The notes below the pieces were generated by a model. It was given only the letters and a program-made list of their open reading frames with translations. It was not told the DNA's origin and made no database searches. This document shows, in pieces, positions 1 to 7,148 of a stretch of DNA of 12,969 nt (the stretch's first letter is position 1; the number at the start of each line of letters is the position of its first letter). The position numbers and the translations under genes were made by a program. This DNA is from Desulfatitalea sp. (GTDB lineage Bacteria; Desulfobacterota; Desulfobacteria; Desulfobacterales; Desulfosarcinaceae): positions 1 through 12,969 of the forward strand of contig JABDRH010000109.1 of the NCBI GenBank assembly GCA_013041835.1, written 5' to 3'.

Positions 1-921
1 CAACGATTCCGCTGTTCCTGTGATGACCCGATTCATGGCGTCATACCAGTCGATGAGTTTACGAATATCCTCTTCAATTTGATCCACCACACTGCCTTCC
101 AACCGCCATTCCTTGAGCATATCGAAAACCTTCTGGTTGCGCCGGGCAATGCAGCGCCGAATGCGGCGCTGTTCGTCGGGTTTCAAGTCATTGTCCGCAA
201 ACAGCCGCTGCCTGAACTCCATGTTCTCGGCATGTACCTGACTGATGTCATTAATGGTTTTTAAAAAGGCATCAATCTGGTCCGTCTCATCCTGAATGGT
301 ATCCCCCTCGTCAACATCGCGCAGCACATGTTTGGGACGTAGGATATGGTTTTCAATACGCCGCCCCAGGTCGAGGATGAACTCCACACCGATGGTGGTT
401 TCCAAAAGCGCCTTGAGTACGTCCTGCTCACCGGCTTCAATCTTTTTGGCGATTTCCACCTCACCCTCACGGCTGAGCAGGGTAACCAATCCCATCTCGC
501 GCAGATACATTTTTACCGGATCGGTGACCGATCCGTAATCGGTCAAGTCGGCTTCATCGGTTTTGCTGTCCAGGACCGCTTTCTTGGATTTGGTTTTGGT
601 GACATTGCGATTGTTCTCATCGATGATGTCGATCCCAAGATCGTCAAATAGCATCAAGGTCTCGTCCACCTGTTCGGTGGACATCATATCGTCCGGCAGG
701 GCTGTGTTGATTTCGTCGTATGTGAGGAATCCTTGTTTTTTTCCCTGAGCAATCAGCGCTTTCATGGCCTTTTCGCTGATGTTCTTTTCCTGCTTGTCCC
801 CCTCCCCCGCTTTCTGCTCTGCCTGGGAATCGAGCACAGGTGCTCCGGCATCCGCCTTAGCTGTTGCTTTTTCATCTTTCGCGGCGGTGCTGTCTTTTTT
901 AAGGTCGCTCTTTTTTGTCAT
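1..921 (-). CDS. rpoD: RNA polymerase primary sigma factor RpoD (sigma-70), N-terminal part
   Basis: This is the housekeeping sigma factor, which directs RNA polymerase to the -10/-35 promoters of growth genes. The first 307 codons are visible and the gene runs off the left edge; about half of a usual RpoD is missing. After a charged Lys/Ala-rich start, residues about 50-103 form sigma region 1.1 (KKQGFLTYDEINTALPDDMM, ending in a DDLGIDIIDE motif). Region 1.2 follows at residues 129-164 (DYGSVTDPVKMYLREMG, then LLSREGEVEIAKKIEAG). After that comes the non-conserved insert typical of group 1 proteobacterial sigma factors. The DNA-binding regions 2-4 are outside the window. The start ATG at 921 is preceded by AGGAGG (931-936) with 9 nt spacing. 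The gene begins 31 nt after the dnaG stop, so the two are co-transcribed. The identification is secure from regions 1.1 and 1.2 plus the dnaG neighbour. Confidence 0.97.
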   Translation of the reverse strand, partial: MTKKSDLKKDSTAAKDEKATAKADAGAPVLDSQAEQKAGEGDKQEKNISEKAMKALIAQGKKQGFLTYDEINTALPDDMMSTEQVDETLMLFDDLGIDIIDENNRNVTKTKSKKAVLDSKTDEADLTDYGSVTDPVKMYLREMGLVTLLSREGEVEIAKKIEAGEQDVLKALLETTIGVEFILDLGRRIENHILRPKHVLRDVDEGDTIQDETDQIDAFLKTINDISQVHAENMEFRQRLFADNDLKPDEQRRIRRCIARRNQKVFDMLKEWRLEGSVVDQIEEDIRKLIDWYDAMNRVITGTAESL

Positions 922-952
922 TCGTATGCGCCTCCTGAACCTGCAATTTGAA

Positions 953-2725
953 CTATGCCTGTCCTGCCTGCCGTTGTTTCTCCATTAATAATTGGGAAAG
1001 CAGTTCCATATCATTACTTTTTTCAGCGGCTTCGATTCTCCGCTGAAGTGCCTGCCGGTCACGACGTTGATATCGCGCTTGGAACTGCCCCAACACGCGC
1101 TCACACCCCTGCCGGTCCCAATGGCATTCGGTCATCGCTATTTTGGCCAACAGGTTCCGGTAATCTGGATTTTCGATTCTCGAAATCAAGTCGGATACCT
1201 CCCCCTTTTCTGTTGCGCCGCGATGCACAATCCAATGGGCCATCTGCTTAAGTGTTTCATCCTCAAAATAATCCAATAAATTCCGTCCCACGATATCAGG
1301 TATCATCTGGGGGTAGCACAGTATCATGGCAAGCAGTTGCTGCTCCATTCTGAGGCTATCCACAGGGAGTACGGCCCTTTTCTCACGCGGATCTTGCGGT
1401 GCGCGCGGCATGGATTTGGCCCGGAAGCGGTGAATTTTATCATGGATGGCGCTTTCGTCGATCTGCAATCTTTCCGCCAGATATTTGATGTGAAGCGCCT
1501 TGGCCACACTATCGTTCACTGCAGCCAACGCCTCCTGAACATCGTTGACGACCTTGATTTTGCCTTCCAGGGACAAGCCGTGGGCGGCGATGGCCGACTC
1601 GATGATAAAGGGAATCATCCCAAGAGCCTTATCGGCTCTTTTCATGAAATCGTCAGGCCCAAACTCGCGCAGAAAGGTATCCGGATCATGCCCCCGCGGC
1701 AGCACCATGACCCTAACATCCAGAAAGGCGGCCTCGAAAACCGTCACGCTGCGGGCGGCCGCCTTGATGCCGGCCTGATCCGAATCGAATACCAGAAACA
1801 CTTTCCCGGCCTGGCCAACCATGCCTTTAAGCAACTGCGCGTGTTCGGGCGTCAGGGCCGTGCCCAACGTGGCCACACAGTTTTCCAAACCATACAGATG
1901 CATCGCCAGGACATCGAAGTATCCCTCAACGACATAGACCCTGCCCTGACTGCGAACCGGACGATTGGCCAGGTGCAAGCCGTACAGGCAACGCCGCTTG
2001 TTGTACAACGGCGTTTCGGGTGAGTTGAGATACTTGGGCAACTCATCCCCCATGACACGCCCGCCGAAGCCGACGGTCCGCCGGCTCAAGTTGTGGATCG
2101 GAAAGATGATGCGGTCCCGAAAACGGTCATAGTGCCCCTTTGCGTTCTTGCGTGGGATAACCACACCGGCCTTTTCCCCCAGGGCCGCGGTAACACGCTT
2201 GCGTTGCAGATGCCGCAGCAGGCCGTCCCATCGTGCCGGCGCATAGCCTATCTGAAATGCATCGATGATCTTTCGCGTCATGCCGCGCCCAAGCAGATAG
2301 CTCATGGCCCGTTGCCCGGAGTCGGGCGCCTTGAGCATGTCCTGGAAATAACGCAATGCCTCCTCATTGGCCTCCTGCAGCCGTTCGTTCTCAGTCAACA
2401 CCGCTTTCTGGGCCGAAGAAATGCCGGGCTGCGGCACCTCGATACTGTATTTGCCGGCCACCACACGAACCGCATCCGAAAAGGCGATCCCTTCATATTG
2501 CATGGCAAAATTGATCACATCGCCGCCGGTATGGCACCCAAAACAATAAAACATTTGTCTTTCGGGGCTTACCGTAAACGAGGGGGTCTTTTCCGTATGG
2601 AACGGGCACAGTCCCTGGTAATTCCGTCCTGTCTTCTTTAAAACGACATGCTCGGAAATAAAGTCGACGATATTCGCTGTATGTTTGACGCGCCGGATTA
2701 TCTCATCGGGGATTGAACGTGTCAA
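953..2725 (-). CDS. dnaG: DNA primase DnaG
   Basis: DnaG synthesises the RNA primers for chromosomal replication and works with the DnaB helicase at the fork. The 590-residue length is normal. The N-terminal zinc-binding domain has C40, H43, C61 and C64 (CPFH and CFGC motifs). The polymerase core shows the basic RFRDRIIFPI motif (201-210). The Toprim fold follows, with E267 in VVEGYFDVL and D314/D316 in VFLVFDSDQAG. Residues from about 440 to the end are the helical helicase-interaction domain. The start is TTG at 2725: no in-frame ATG or GTG lies nearby, and GGAGG (2735-2739) sits 9 nt upstream. An ATG overlapping that Shine-Dalgarno sequence is in another frame. The stop is TAG at 953-955, 31 nt before rpoD. 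The rpsU gene that heads this operon in enterobacteria is absent here. A weak start codon would keep primase lower than sigma, as is known for the E. coli operon. Confidence 0.97.
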   Translation of the reverse strand: MTRSIPDEIIRRVKHTANIVDFISEHVVLKKTGRNYQGLCPFHTEKTPSFTVSPERQMFYCFGCHTGGDVINFAMQYEGIAFSDAVRVVAGKYSIEVPQPGISSAQKAVLTENERLQEANEEALRYFQDMLKAPDSGQRAMSYLLGRGMTRKIIDAFQIGYAPARWDGLLRHLQRKRVTAALGEKAGVVIPRKNAKGHYDRFRDRIIFPIHNLSRRTVGFGGRVMGDELPKYLNSPETPLYNKRRCLYGLHLANRPVRSQGRVYVVEGYFDVLAMHLYGLENCVATLGTALTPEHAQLLKGMVGQAGKVFLVFDSDQAGIKAAARSVTVFEAAFLDVRVMVLPRGHDPDTFLREFGPDDFMKRADKALGMIPFIIESAIAAHGLSLEGKIKVVNDVQEALAAVNDSVAKALHIKYLAERLQIDESAIHDKIHRFRAKSMPRAPQDPREKRAVLPVDSLRMEQQLLAMILCYPQMIPDIVGRNLLDYFEDETLKQMAHWIVHRGATEKGEVSDLISRIENPDYRNLLAKIAMTECHWDRQGCERVLGQFQARYQRRDRQALQRRIEAAEKSNDMELLSQLLMEKQRQAGQA

Positions 2726-2903
2726 AGGTGGCGTCCTCCATAATCGTCAACGACCTTTTCATCGACGTGGGCAGAACCCAAGGATGATATCGGAAGCCGA
2801 CTTGCCGCGACTGTTATGGATCCGACTTAAATATAGTGAACACAGTAGTTTTGTATAACGCAGCCATAAACAAAACACCCGCTTCAATTTTCTAAAATTT
2901 ATG

Positions 2904-2932
2904 AAGATATACAATCAATAATCCGTTGTCAA
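2904..2932 (-). promoter_or_regulatory. Sigma-70 promoter for dnaG-rpoD
   Basis: Read on the minus strand, a perfect -35 hexamer TTGACA (2927-2932) is followed by a 17-bp spacer and TATCTT (2904-2909, four of six matches to TATAAT). Transcription would start near 2897, leaving a leader of about 170 nt before the dnaG TTG. The surrounding sequence is AT-rich, as expected of a promoter. It is the best promoter match between hisB and dnaG. No experimental start site is available. Confidence 0.65.
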
Positions 2933-3100
2933 ATAATTTGGACCATAAATCACGATTTGGGCAACCGCCACTGCTCATCGCCGGTGATGATGCACGCCGT
3001 GATACCAAGAAGCCATGGAATAGAATTTTTTCTGAGCCTGAGAAACGACGTAGCGAATTGCTTCGATTGCCGTTTGTACCGGAAAACGTAAAGGGACGGG

Positions 3101-3131
3101 CAAGGTGCAGGATTGGAAGAGTTGCACCTTG
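3101..3131 (-). terminator. Stem-loop after hisB, possible terminator
   Basis: A perfect 9-bp inverted repeat, CAAGGTGCA (3101-3109) and TGCACCTTG (3123-3131), encloses a 13-nt loop and begins 9 nt after the hisB TGA. It could protect or terminate the hisB transcript. It lacks a U-tract on its downstream side (the sequence continues GCCCGTCCC), so it is not a canonical Rho-independent terminator. Confidence 0.4.
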
Positions 3132-3140
3132 GTCTAAAAA

Positions 3141-3728
3141 TCAAAGCGTGCCCTTGGAGGAGGGAATACCGACGACACGGTTGTCAAACGCAACAGCCTT
3201 TCTCAGAGCGCGCCCCATCCCCTTGAAAACCGCCTCGATCATGTGGTGCCAATTATCCCCGTAAAGCACACGGACATGCAAATTCATGCCGCCCTTGTTC
3301 GTAAAGGCGCGAAAGAATTCATTAGCCAGGGAAGCATCGAAATCGTTCTGCCGTGGCAATGGGGTTGGGAGCTCGATCTTGAAAAAAGGACGGTTGGAAA
3401 GATCCACGGTGACTTGCGCCAAGGCGTCATCCATGGGAATGACTGCATGTCCGTACCGCCATATGCCTTTGCGATCGCCCAATGCCGCGTTGATCGCCTG
3501 CCCGATGACCAGCCCCACGTCCTCGACCGTATGATGAAAATCCACCTCAACATCGCCATGGGCTTCGACAGTCAAATCCATCACGCTGTGTACGCTGAGC
3601 AGGGTCAGCATATGGTCGAAGAAACCGATGCCCGTGGTGACATCCGGCTTGCCGACGCCGTCGAGGTTCAGCCGGGTCCGGATGCGCGTCTCATTGGTGC
3701 GACGCTCGATTTCTGCGATACGCTTCAT
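3141..3728 (-). CDS. hisB: Imidazoleglycerol-phosphate dehydratase HisB
   Basis: HisB dehydrates imidazoleglycerol phosphate to imidazoleacetol phosphate, the sixth step of histidine synthesis, using two Mn ions per active site in the cytoplasm. At 195 residues this is the usual monofunctional length, without the phosphatase domain found in E. coli HisB. Family motifs are intact: GIGFFDHML (33-41), the metal-binding HHTVEDVGLVIGQA (65-78), and the C-terminal NLHVRVLYGDNWHHMIEAVF segment with its second His pair. The start ATG at 3728 follows an AGAAGGAAA Shine-Dalgarno sequence. No other his gene lies in the window, although in many relatives hisB sits beside hisH, hisA and hisF. It therefore looks monocistronic, with a candidate promoter about 80 nt upstream. 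Confidence 0.97.
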   Translation of the reverse strand: MKRIAEIERRTNETRIRTRLNLDGVGKPDVTTGIGFFDHMLTLLSVHSVMDLTVEAHGDVEVDFHHTVEDVGLVIGQAINAALGDRKGIWRYGHAVIPMDDALAQVTVDLSNRPFFKIELPTPLPRQNDFDASLANEFFRAFTNKGGMNLHVRVLYGDNWHHMIEAVFKGMGRALRKAVAFDNRVVGIPSSKGTL

Positions 3729-3806
3729 TGTGTTTCCTTCTGGAGTAAAAGCGATGGTGCCGGTCTGTAAGCAATCGATGGTGCTTGGATTGTTAAGGTT
3801 TTGTTC

Positions 3807-3835
3807 TTATTAACGTATTTATAAAAAGAATGCAA
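3807..3835 (-). promoter_or_regulatory. Candidate promoter for hisB
   Basis: On the minus strand TTGCAT (3830-3835) and TAATAA (3807-3812) are separated by exactly 17 bp in a strongly AT-rich stretch. This would give a leader of about 70 nt before hisB. Matches to consensus are moderate (three of six and four of six). No leader peptide rich in His codons was found, so there is no sign of classical his attenuation. Confidence 0.4.
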
Positions 3836-3863
3836 GCAGGGCGATCAACACAGAAATCCTTAG

Positions 3864-3889
3864 AAAAACAGGCTGACGCCTGCATTTTT
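3864..3889. terminator. Two-way terminator-like hairpin between divergent hisB and ycaO-type gene
   Basis: CAGGC (3869-3873), loop TGAC and GCCTG (3878-3882) form a compact GC stem. It is flanked by AAAAA (3864-3868) and TTTTT (3885-3889), so it reads as a stem plus U-tract on either strand. It lies upstream of both genes, not after one: about 130 nt before the YcaO start and beyond the hisB promoter candidate. It could insulate the two genes or act as a leader attenuator for the YcaO gene. I saw no convincing promoter for that gene on either side. Confidence 0.45.
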
Positions 3890-3976
3890 GGAGCGACTTA
3901 TCCATATTAATTTGATATGAAATTGTTCGCAGCGATAGAAGGTTGCAATTGCCGTGGTGCCCCGCTACCTTCAACG

Positions 3977-3998
3977 ATTCGTACCGCTGAGAACGAAT
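3977..3998 (+). repeat. Small inverted repeat before the YcaO gene
   Basis: ATTCGT (3977-3982) and ACGAAT (3993-3998) form a 6-bp dyad with a 10-nt centre. It ends 9 nt before the AAGGAG Shine-Dalgarno sequence (4008-4013) of the YcaO gene. It could be a weak operator or a leader hairpin, but dyads of this size also occur by chance. Confidence 0.25.
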
Positions 3999-4018
3999 AG
4001 CATTATTAAGGAGTACAC

Positions 4019-5767
4019 ATGAAGAAACCCACCCCCATCCGATTCAAGGATGCGTTCAAGCAATACCGCCACGACCAGGACAAAGTCAGTTCACCTCAAG
4101 AAACCGTGGAACGATTCAGGCAACGTTTGGCCCACATCGAGCTGGACATTTTGTCCGATGTGGTTCGTATCGACAAGGGCCGGTTGGATATCCCGGTCTA
4201 CTTCAGTATTTGCGGCGCCGATGCCCGTGCGGCCATTGGCAACTATAAGCAAATGGGAAAAGGGGCAACGCCGGAACAAGCCCAGGCCAGCGCAGTGATG
4301 GAACTGGCCGAACGCTTCAGCTTATTCAGCTTCCGGTCCGACGATGCCAATTTCATTGAAGCACCGCGAAACGGTCTGAAAGCCCCTGCCATGGAATTCG
4401 ACCACATCGCGAAATCAGTCCGGGACGTATCGGACGATTTGTCCGTGGTAAGCGATGTTTTCGCCGACCTGCCGCTCAAATGGACCTTTGCCCACAATGT
4501 GACCCGTAACCAGGTGATGCTCGTGCCTTTCAACTGGTTCTGGACCATCAACCAGTTCAACGGGTCGTCAGCCGGCAATTGCGTCGAAGAGGCCGTATGC
4601 CAGGGCCTGTGCGAAGTCGTGGAACGGCATGTCTCGGCGTTGGTGAGCGGTCAGCGCCACGAAACGCCAAGCATCGCTGCAGCGTCGGTCCGGGACCCGG
4701 TGGCACGCAGCCTGATCGGCAAGTACCAGTCCAACGGCGTACAGTTGTATCTTTCCGATTTTACAATGGATATGGGAATTCCCAGTATTGGGGCGCTGGC
4801 CTACGACCCAAGTACCTTTCCGGCTATCAGCGAGATCGTCTGGACCGCCGGCACCATGCCCAGCGCAGAAAAAGCCCTGTGCCGGGCGCTAACCGAGGTG
4901 GCCCAACTGGCCGGCGATTTCAACAGCAGCGGAAATTACGAAGCCAGCGGTTTGCCCAAGTTCACCGACCTGGCAGCGGCCGAGTACGTGATGCACCCGG
5001 GTGCATCCGTACGCCTTGATCAACTACCCAACCTGAGTCACGACAACATCCGCGTGGAGGTGGAGCGTTGTATCAGCGCCCTGGCCGAGCGGGACATGGA
5101 GGTCTTTTTGGTGGATGTGCGTCACAAGGAACTGGACATTCCCGCTTTCTACACGATCATCCCCGGCACGCTGTTTCGGGAGCGAGCGGCATCGCCCAGC
5201 ACGGGCATGATCTGTGCCAAGATCATGGCGGAAAGATTTGCGCCCCGGACGGCGATGGCCTACCTGCAGTCGTTCGATCAAAAGCTGCCCGGCAAGTATT
5301 ACATTCAGTTTTACCAGGGGAAGTTACTTTTGGATATGGCTGAATATGCGTCAGCCCTCGACCATCTTCATAGAGCCGCCGACCTGACCCCGCCCGCTGA
5401 AGACCTGGCCAGCATCCTTACCTACAAGGGCATCTGTTACAAAGAGATGGGCCAATACCCGGCCGCCCTGAAAGCTTTGCATGCGGCTGACCGCATCGAT
5501 CCCCAGCGCACCGATACGCTAAATCTGATGGGCTTTTGCAATTTCAAGCAACAAGCCCACGAAGAGGCCATCGACTGTTTCAAACGCGTGGTGGCCCTGA
5601 ACCCCGGCTCGGCCATCGACTTTGCCAACATCGCTGTGAACTACCGCGCCCTGGGCAACACCACTCAAGCCATCGAATACTACCAGCTGGCTTTAGCGCT
5701 GGATGCTGGCCTTGATTTCGCTCGCGAGCACTTGGCGCAGCTAAGCGATAGTCCGAATGTCAAATAG
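4019..5767 (+). CDS. YcaO-domain ATP-dependent cyclodehydratase-like protein with C-terminal TPR repeats
   Basis: YcaO proteins use ATP to activate backbone amides, making azoline or thioamide groups in peptides or acting on proteins. E. coli YcaO is linked to RimO-dependent methylthiolation of ribosomal protein S12. Here residues about 60-400 form the YcaO domain, with the three ATP/Mg-binding stretches visible: GKGATPEQAQASAVMELAER (80-99), NGSSAGNCVEEA to EVVER (181-203), and AEKALCRALTEVAQL (283-297). Residues 425-563 hold about four TPR units (for example 466-497 and 500-530), which could be a dimer or partner surface. The 582-residue length is close to that of E. coli YcaO, which also has a TPR-like C-terminus. 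The ATG at 4019 has AAGGAG 5 nt upstream. It is a single gene, divergent from hisB and convergent with the metal operon. No E1-like or TfuA partner or precursor peptide is adjacent, so a RiPP role is not supported. The exact substrate is unknown. Confidence 0.9.
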   Translation: MKKPTPIRFKDAFKQYRHDQDKVSSPQETVERFRQRLAHIELDILSDVVRIDKGRLDIPVYFSICGADARAAIGNYKQMGKGATPEQAQASAVMELAERFSLFSFRSDDANFIEAPRNGLKAPAMEFDHIAKSVRDVSDDLSVVSDVFADLPLKWTFAHNVTRNQVMLVPFNWFWTINQFNGSSAGNCVEEAVCQGLCEVVERHVSALVSGQRHETPSIAAASVRDPVARSLIGKYQSNGVQLYLSDFTMDMGIPSIGALAYDPSTFPAISEIVWTAGTMPSAEKALCRALTEVAQLAGDFNSSGNYEASGLPKFTDLAAAEYVMHPGASVRLDQLPNLSHDNIRVEVERCISALAERDMEVFLVDVRHKELDIPAFYTIIPGTLFRERAASPSTGMICAKIMAERFAPRTAMAYLQSFDQKLPGKYYIQFYQGKLLLDMAEYASALDHLHRAADLTPPAEDLASILTYKGICYKEMGQYPAALKALHAADRIDPQRTDTLNLMGFCNFKQQAHEEAIDCFKRVVALNPGSAIDFANIAVNYRALGNTTQAIEYYQLALALDAGLDFAREHLAQLSDSPNVK

Positions 5768-5775
5768 TACTCGGC

Positions 5776-5796
5776 AAGATGGTGTAATCATTTTTT
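5776..5796 (+). terminator. Weak terminator-like hairpin after the YcaO gene
   Basis: Just after the YcaO stop, ATGGT and ATCAT (5779-5791) can pair around a GTA loop, extended by A-U and G-U pairs, and run directly into a T-tract (to 5796). The stem is low in GC and contains wobble pairs, so it is a poor intrinsic terminator. It does sit in the right place, in the 60-bp gap between convergent genes. Confidence 0.3.
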
Positions 5797-5827
5797 CTGC
5801 GCCCTTATACGCGTGCTGAGGCCGGCA

Positions 5828-7126
5828 TCAGGGAATCGGCTTGTGGTGCGGATCTTCATTGGGGAAGTTGGATGCATGTCGGAGGCGCTGTTGCATCTTC
5901 TGGTCTGTAACATGCTCCAGGCGGTGGGCGGCGTAATGGGCTTCGGCATCGCAAAATCCCAACTTATCGCAAAGATAAGTCTCCCATAAACGATGTGAGC
6001 GAATCAAGTTGGCGGCGGATTGCATTCCTTTTTCGGTGAGCCGCATGTCTTGGAGGGGACAGTGGATCAACTTTTTGCGCGTCAAGTCCACCAGAGCCAC
6101 ATTCAGCCACCAACCGGCTTTCAGGGCCTTGCGCAAATCTTCCACCTTCACCGCCGCGGACGGCTGCCCGGTCAGCTCTCGCACACGGTAAAGCATGCCC
6201 AGCACATCATCGCGGTTGATCCGCAAGGCGAGTCGTCCCTGGGCAATCATCCTTCCCACCACACCATGGCGCGGACCGAAGAGAAAAGCCGCCAGAAAAA
6301 GCAGCCCCACTGCCACAGCCATCATGCCGGCTGTACTCGTATCCCGGAAACCGATCCAAGTGGGCACGGTAATGGCGCCCAGGTGACCCAATACCGCCGC
6401 AAGGGCGGCCAGCACCAGGCTGATCACAAGCATCGGGCCGAGCCTGTCGCTGAGCAGATGGGCCGCGGCACCCGGCACGATGAGCATGGCGATGACTATA
6501 ATGCTGCCCACGCTTTCAAAAGCGGCGATGGTGGTGGCGGCCACCAATCCCATGAGCACATAGTGCATGACGCTGGCATTGAATCCCATGGTGGTGGCCA
6601 GACCGGGATCAAAAGAAGTAATGCGCAGCTCCTTGAAAAACAGCAACACAAAGGCGCTGTTGACCAGCAGCATGAGCCCATTGGTCAGGGCCGCCCGGGG
6701 CACCTCCCATCCGAAAAGGGCGTAGGTATCCAGAGGGGTCAGTTCGATGGCACCGTAAAGCACGCAGCCGGGATCGAGATCCACATGGTCGGCGGCCTGG
6801 CGGATGAGAATCAAGCCCAGAGCGAAAAGCGTGGTAAAGATCACGCCCATGGATGCACCTTGGTCCAGTCCGCTGAGTCGGTTGACACCCTGAATCAGCA
6901 CGGCGGTCAGCACCCCCACCGCTACCGCGCCTGCCAGCATGGGCAAACTGTCACGGCTGCCTGTAATTAAAAAGGCGACGGCCAAGCCCGGCAGCACTGC
7001 ATGGCTGATAGCGTCTCCCATCATGCTCATGCGACGCAACACGAGGTAGCTGCCCAACAAGGCGCAGGACATGGCGCTAAGCATACCGGTAACGATGATC
7101 CATGTATCGAGGAAGGTCCATTGCAT
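5828..7126 (-). CDS. Metal ABC transporter permease with C-terminal DtxR/TroR-like sensor domain (distal permease)
   Basis: This is an integral membrane subunit of a Mn/Zn/Fe importer (ABC-3 family, TroD/MntB/ZnuB-like). Residues 1-290 contain about eight hydrophobic helices and the family segments RRMSMMGDAISHAVLPGLA (31-49) and ESVGSIIVIAMLIVPGAAAH (204-223). Residues about 300-375 form a winged-helix domain (LTRKKLI, then RLTEKGMQSA). A DtxR-type metal and dimerisation motif follows, with H378, E382, H397, H401, E404 and H405 (RSHRLWETYL, then AHYAAHRLEHV). In DtxR terms this keeps the H79/E83/H98/E105/H106 positions, with His at the C102 position. I chose ATG 7126 (432 aa): AAAAGGG lies 7 nt upstream, and it falls 22 nt after the previous stop. 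A start at 7189 would add 21 residues overlapping the upstream gene and has no better ribosome site. The Chlamydia YtgCR permease-repressor fusion is the known precedent; cleavage here is untested. Confidence 0.92.
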   Translation of the reverse strand: MQWTFLDTWIIVTGMLSAMSCALLGSYLVLRRMSMMGDAISHAVLPGLAVAFLITGSRDSLPMLAGAVAVGVLTAVLIQGVNRLSGLDQGASMGVIFTTLFALGLILIRQAADHVDLDPGCVLYGAIELTPLDTYALFGWEVPRAALTNGLMLLVNSAFVLLFFKELRITSFDPGLATTMGFNASVMHYVLMGLVAATTIAAFESVGSIIVIAMLIVPGAAAHLLSDRLGPMLVISLVLAALAAVLGHLGAITVPTWIGFRDTSTAGMMAVAVGLLFLAAFLFGPRHGVVGRMIAQGRLALRINRDDVLGMLYRVRELTGQPSAAVKVEDLRKALKAGWWLNVALVDLTRKKLIHCPLQDMRLTEKGMQSAANLIRSHRLWETYLCDKLGFCDAEAHYAAHRLEHVTDQKMQQRLRHASNFPNEDPHHKPIP

Positions 7127-7148
7127 TGGAGAGCCCTTTTGAAATAAG

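Larger units (their letters stand above)
2726..3140. other. Intergenic region hisB-dnaG
   Basis: These 415 bp contain no gene I can support. They hold the hisB-distal stem-loop (3101-3131), the dnaG promoter (2904-2932) and the dnaG leader. The open frames crossing the region on both strands start only at TTG, lack Shine-Dalgarno sequences, overlap hisB and resemble no family I know. No rpsU, tRNA or riboswitch pattern was recognised. A second AT-rich TATATT element lies around 2835 on the minus strand but has no -35 partner. Confidence 0.6.

Noticed and set aside
1337..2023. Plus-strand open frame of 228 codons opposite dnaG
   Set aside because: It is antisense to the conserved Toprim and core regions of primase, with no ribosome site or family resemblance.
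2926..3264. Open frames on both strands between dnaG and hisB (112 and 64 codons)
   Set aside because: They start at TTG without Shine-Dalgarno sequences, overlap the hisB end, and one covers the likely dnaG promoter. No similarity to rpsU or any other known family.
6020..6970. Plus-strand open frame of 316 codons rich in His and Gln
   Set aside because: It lies wholly antisense to the distal permease, whose motifs are intact. The His/Gln richness is the complement of Met/Leu/Val membrane codons, and no Shine-Dalgarno sequence or family match is seen.
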